NCBI RefSeq assembly: GCF_002631205.1
Contig: NZ_PDLO01000002.1
Coordinates: forward strand, 434,001-498,000
Direction of reading: 5' to 3'
Length of the DNA stretch: 64,000 nt
DNA from: Neolewinella marina
GTDB taxonomy: Bacteria; Bacteroidota; Bacteroidia; Chitinophagales; Saprospiraceae
Of the stretch, positions 60,755-64,000 are shown piece by piece. The position numbers and the translations under genes were made by a program. A model generated the notes under the pieces. The model was not told the origin of the DNA, ran no database searches, and saw only the letters and a list, made by a program, of their open reading frames with translations. The stretch's first letter is position 1. Every line of letters begins with the position of its first letter.

Positions 60755-63337
60755 CTATTCGACGATATCGAAGCGGTATTCGATCATTTCCGTAACGGGC
60801 TGCCCGGTGGGGTGGCTTTGTTCCAGGAAGATGTCGATGCCCAGGGTTTCGGCGGCCTCCTTCTCGGTGCTGTCGAAGGTAACCTGTATGGTACCGCTGT
60901 CGCCTGGCTGGTAGACCCGGCTGTCGTCGTGGCTGACCGTGGTGCAATCGCAGGCCTGGATGAGCATCACCTTGGCAGGCACCTCGCCCCGGTTGGTGAA
61001 GGTGTAGGTAAACTCCTTTTTCTCTCCCTGGCGGACGGGGCCGAGGTCGACGCTGCGGCGGTCGAAGGTCAGGATGGGCAGGCCGGCGATTTCGGCGGCG
61101 GGTTTGCCGTGCAGGCTACTCATGGGGCTGATGGGCTCCCGCGCGGCGGCGGCACCCCCGTCCCGGGGTTGGGCGTTGCGGTCGCTACCGTCGATGACCC
61201 GCTCGATGACGTCGCGGCGGATGATGATTTCGGTCGGGCCTTCCAGCACCTTGAATTCCGTGCGGCGGTTCAGCTGGTGGGCCAGTTCCCGCTGCTCGTT
61301 GGTGGGCAGGGCATCGATGTACTCGGGAGTGAGCACGTCGCCGGCGGAGAAGACACCCCCCGTGCGCATGGCCAGGCGCTCACTCACCTGCAGCGGTTGG
61401 GTTTCCCCGTAACCGGCAAATTTGATTCGGGCGGCCTCGATGCCTCCCTTGGCGATCAGCCACCGGCGGGCGGCGTCGGCGCGGCGCTGGCTCAGGTTCT
61501 GGTTGTAGCGGTCCTCCCCCCGGTAGTCGGTATGGGAGCTCAGTTCAATTACCAGTTCGGGGTACTCCTTCATCAGGTCGGCCAGTACCTGCAGGTCACC
61601 CTCGGCGTCCGGACGGATGTTGGATTTGTCCAGGTCGTAGAGGATGTTCTCCAGGGCGATTGACTCCTCCAGCTGGATGGTGTCGTAGACGGGGATGGTC
61701 GACGGGTCGACGCGGAGGAAAAACACCTGTTCGAAGTTCTTGCTCTCCTGCAGTCCGAGGGTACTCAGCTCCACCGTATCCGGGAAGTAGCCGGGGTGGG
61801 TAGCCACGATGCGGTACTCCGTTTCCAGGTCCAGGCCGAAGTCAAAGCGGTTCCCGTCCTCCCGGGTTTTCTGGTTCCCACTGCCTACGGAACGCCCATT
61901 GCGGATCGGCTGCAGCTGGATGGTGCCGTTATTCAGCGGCTGGCGGTCGGTGTTGAAGAGGCCCACCACCAGGTTGGCGTACAGGCGGGGGATTTCGAAG
62001 GCGTAGATGTCATCGCAGCAGGTCTGGCTCTTTACCGACCGTCCTTCGCCCGGACGGTTGCTGGTCATGAAGCCCACCAAACCGTCGTTGTAGATGCTGA
62101 GGCTCTGGTCGTCCACGCTGCTGTTGAAGCCGGGGCCCATATTGGTGGGTTCGCTCCACGCGCTGCCGTTCCAGCTACTGTAGAAAAGGTCGGTACCGCC
62201 CATGGTGGGCCGCCCGTTGGTGCTGAAGTAGAGGGTGCCGTCGAAGTAGAAGGGGGTGGTCTCGTCGCCTACGGTGTTGATCGTTGGCCCCAGGTTTACG
62301 GGGGAGGCGTAGCGGCCGTCGCCTTCGTAAGTGGCGTAGTAGATGTCGAGGCCACCGAAACCGCCCGGCATATCACTGACGAAGAAGAGCACCTCGTTCC
62401 CGAAGAGCTCACCCGTAGCGGGCTGGAGGGCGAGGTAATCGTCGCTGTTGATGCCCGAGACCGGGTTTCCGCTGCGCCAGCCGTCATCCGCCACGTCGCT
62501 GTAGTAGATCTTGGCCTGGTCCACCTTGTTGCTGTTCATCAGCAGGCGGTTGTAGTAGAGCCTGCGGCCGTCGGCGCTCACGTTCGGGTTGGCGGTGTGG
62601 ATACCGGGGCGGTTCACCTCCACCTCGAGGGGTTCGGGCCGCTGCCAGTCGCCTTCGTCGCTCTTTTCACTGCGGAAAATGCGGATGAAGCGTTCGCTGT
62701 CGTTGGCGTCGATCAGCTCTACCGCGCTGCTGGACTTCACGGTAGCGAAGTAGAGGGTGTTGCCGTCGGGGGAGAGTACCGGGGAGTACTCACTCCAGAC
62801 GGTATTCACGGAGCGGTCGAGCAACTCCAGTTCCACCTCACCGGTTTCGGTGGGGGCATCGCGGTACATCCGGGCGCCCTCGATTTCCACGCGGGCGAGT
62901 TGGCCGAGGACCGTATCCCGGTTGAACTGAAGGAAGTTCTGGAGGTAGGTCACCGCCTCGTCGTACTGCCGGTCCATCTTCAGCAGGCGGCCGAAGTAGA
63001 AGCGGTCGAGGTTGTGGGTGGTATCGGAGGCTTCGGTTTTGCGGAAGGCCCGGGTGTAGCCCCGGATTCCGGCGGCGACGTCGCGGAGTTCGTAGTTCAT
63101 CCGCGCGATGAGGGGCAGCAGCTCTTCATCTTCATTGATGTCGTAGGCTTCCTGGTAGTTCTCCAGGGCCACCGACCAGTTGTAACTCACCCGGGCGGAG
63201 TCGGCGGCGGCCAGCAACTGTTCCAGGTTGGAACTGCCGGCCAACGGCTGGGCGAACAGGGGCAGGGCTCCGGTCGCCAGCACGGCCACGAGGAGCCACT
63301 TCAGGTTCCGCAGGGGGTCCGGGAGGGTAGGTGTCAT
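60755..63337 (-). CDS. OmpA-family protein with PD40 propeller and C-terminal DUF1573 domain (PorE-like)
   Basis: An 860-residue protein from ATG 63337 (signal peptide ending PLFAQ); ATG 63361 would add eight residues. Domains: TPR-like helices (about 35-150), a WD40/PD40 beta-propeller (about 170-465, with SEYSPVLSPDGNTLYFAT), a carboxypeptidase-regulatory-like strand domain (about 470-560), an OmpA C-terminal domain (about 575-715, LYDLDKSNIRPDAEG and HTDYRGEDRYNQNLSQRRAD) with an insert, and a DUF1573 domain (about 765-840, CDCTTV). The first four match the PorE-type T9SS peptidoglycan anchor; the DUF1573 end is unusual. It follows a PorP/SprF-like gene. Confidence 0.88.
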   Translation of the reverse strand: MTPTLPDPLRNLKWLLVAVLATGALPLFAQPLAGSSNLEQLLAAADSARVSYNWSVALENYQEAYDINEDEELLPLIARMNYELRDVAAGIRGYTRAFRKTEASDTTHNLDRFYFGRLLKMDRQYDEAVTYLQNFLQFNRDTVLGQLARVEIEGARMYRDAPTETGEVELELLDRSVNTVWSEYSPVLSPDGNTLYFATVKSSSAVELIDANDSERFIRIFRSEKSDEGDWQRPEPLEVEVNRPGIHTANPNVSADGRRLYYNRLLMNSNKVDQAKIYYSDVADDGWRSGNPVSGINSDDYLALQPATGELFGNEVLFFVSDMPGGFGGLDIYYATYEGDGRYASPVNLGPTINTVGDETTPFYFDGTLYFSTNGRPTMGGTDLFYSSWNGSAWSEPTNMGPGFNSSVDDQSLSIYNDGLVGFMTSNRPGEGRSVKSQTCCDDIYAFEIPRLYANLVVGLFNTDRQPLNNGTIQLQPIRNGRSVGSGNQKTREDGNRFDFGLDLETEYRIVATHPGYFPDTVELSTLGLQESKNFEQVFFLRVDPSTIPVYDTIQLEESIALENILYDLDKSNIRPDAEGDLQVLADLMKEYPELVIELSSHTDYRGEDRYNQNLSQRRADAARRWLIAKGGIEAARIKFAGYGETQPLQVSERLAMRTGGVFSAGDVLTPEYIDALPTNEQRELAHQLNRRTEFKVLEGPTEIIIRRDVIERVIDGSDRNAQPRDGGAAAAREPISPMSSLHGKPAAEIAGLPILTFDRRSVDLGPVRQGEKKEFTYTFTNRGEVPAKVMLIQACDCTTVSHDDSRVYQPGDSGTIQVTFDSTEKEAAETLGIDIFLEQSHPTGQPVTEMIEYRFDIVE

Positions 63338-63398
63338 GAAGGTCGGAAATAGGTGATCCATAAGAACGGGGCCGTGGGGCATATCCTTCGCCGCAGCG

Positions 63399-64000
63399 TC
63401 AGATTTTCGGGCACAGCATCGTGGGGACGACAGTGGGCTTCTTGTAAATGTTGATGATGTACTGGGCCGACAATTCAAAGGCCCCCTGGTAATTGTCGAT
63501 TACCCGCGCCTGGCTCAGGGTGATGTCGTAGCTGAGGGCGGCCCGCAGCTGCTCGTAGTCCAGCCCCACCAGCACCTGGGCGGCGTCGCCCGTCCGGTAA
63601 CCCAGTCCGAGGCGCAGGGTGATGTCGGGCTTCAGGGCATGGCTGCCCCAGGCCTGGACGGACACGGAAGTGACCGAAGCCGAGTGCTGGGCGAAGATGG
63701 AGGGCTGGAACCGCCAGCTGTCGCTCATCTCCAGGTCGAGGCGGGCGTGGCCGTGGATGGTCGGCTTGCGGCGGCGGTCGTCGGGGTCGAAGTTGCCCAC
63801 CGTCGTGCTGTCGATGCCCATGCTGTCGGTGGCCACGGCGATCAAGGAGTTCTGCTTGGGGTTGTTGAGGTGGAGTACCGCGACGCCGGCTTCCAACAGG
63901 TTGCCCTTGCCGGGATCCAGGACGGAGCGCAGCATCAGGCCGGCGTTGATGTTGTTGTAGCTTTCGTTGGCGCCGCCGGACTCCTGCATGCGGATCTCAC
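63399..64000 (-). CDS. PorP/SprF family type IX secretion system membrane protein (partial)
   Basis: The last 200 or so residues of a beta-barrel outer membrane protein; the 5' end lies beyond the window, since the frame is open to position 64000. The segment NNINAGLMLRSVLDPGKGNLLEAGVAV, split by loops, the many aromatic/glycine strands and the ending TMLCPKI match PorP/SprF proteins of Bacteroidota. PorP works with PorE and the PorK/PorN ring, and many paralogues sit beside adhesin or OmpA genes. The OmpA-type gene follows after about 60 bp in the same direction. Confidence 0.87.
   Translation of the reverse strand, partial: EIRMQESGGANESYNNINAGLMLRSVLDPGKGNLLEAGVAVLHLNNPKQNSLIAVATDSMGIDSTTVGNFDPDDRRRKPTIHGHARLDLEMSDSWRFQPSIFAQHSASVTSVSVQAWGSHALKPDITLRLGLGYRTGDAAQVLVGLDYEQLRAALSYDITLSQARVIDNYQGAFELSAQYIINIYKKPTVVPTMLCPKI

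Overview
The window reads as chromosomal DNA of a GC-rich member of the Bacteroidota, most likely a marine gliding saprospire-type bacterium (Lewinella or a close relative). This is inferred from protein content and promoter style, not from a database search. Evidence: a SusC/SusD pair, proteins with type IX secretion C-terminal signals (type A and gliding-type B), a PorP/SprF-like protein next to an OmpA/PD40 protein, start codons without Shine-Dalgarno sequences, and many TAnnTTTG -7 promoter boxes (three with a TTTG -33 box 20-21 bp upstream), often extended to TAnnTTTGCGCC.

Layout. 1-2.2 kb: the end of a coiled-coil-type protein, a small unknown protein, an O-methyltransferase and an alpha/beta hydrolase. 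2.2-7.7 kb (minus): an assimilatory sulfur operon (sulfite reductase with a HEPN-like tail, two siroheme synthesis enzymes, an Fe-S adenylylsulfate reductase and a ferredoxin-NADP reductase). 8.2-13.5 kb: an ECF sigma factor facing a SusC/SusD pair. 13.6-16.2 kb (plus): a Wzz-like protein and an O-antigen ligase/polymerase. 16.2-21.4 kb (minus): a tightly packed run of fluoride channel, WecA-like transferase, truA, tsaB, an alkyltransferase-like protein, a fatty acid hydroxylase and a cysteine synthase-like enzyme. 21.4-25.3 kb (plus): NUDIX, radC, efp-accB-accC. 25.3-28.4 kb (minus): a large multi-domain sugar dehydrogenase lipoprotein. 28.5-37.1 kb (plus): corA, a coiled-coil membrane protein, accA, dapA, an AsmA-like protein and a gliding-type secreted protein.

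37.1-47.8 kb (plus): tRNA-Cys, two large paralogous T9SS cargo proteins built from repeated carbohydrate-binding-like modules, rpsA, a GYDIA-type GHMP kinase overlapping a flavin reductase, and a CAU tRNA most like tRNA-Ile2. 47.9-64 kb: a DnaQ-like exonuclease, a glycosyltransferase/GH57 pair, Mn-type superoxide dismutase, an AT-hook/helix-hairpin-helix protein, NAD kinase, an Omp85-type protein, an EamA transporter, a Gfo/Idh/MocA oxidoreductase, quinolinate synthase, a DUF805 protein, and an OmpA/PD40 protein fused to DUF1573 downstream of a PorP/SprF-like gene cut by the window edge.

Most of the window is housekeeping and cell-envelope content. I see no CRISPR array, prophage, insertion sequence or defence island. 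The observations most worth following are: (i) the two T9SS cargo genes, whose last 237 bp differ at only seven positions while the rest has diverged, suggesting gene conversion of the sorting signal; (ii) -7 boxes placed 4-5 bp before start codons, suggesting leaderless transcripts; (iii) a short GC-rich motif that recurs near gene starts; (iv) the sulfite reductase-HEPN and OmpA-DUF1573 fusions.
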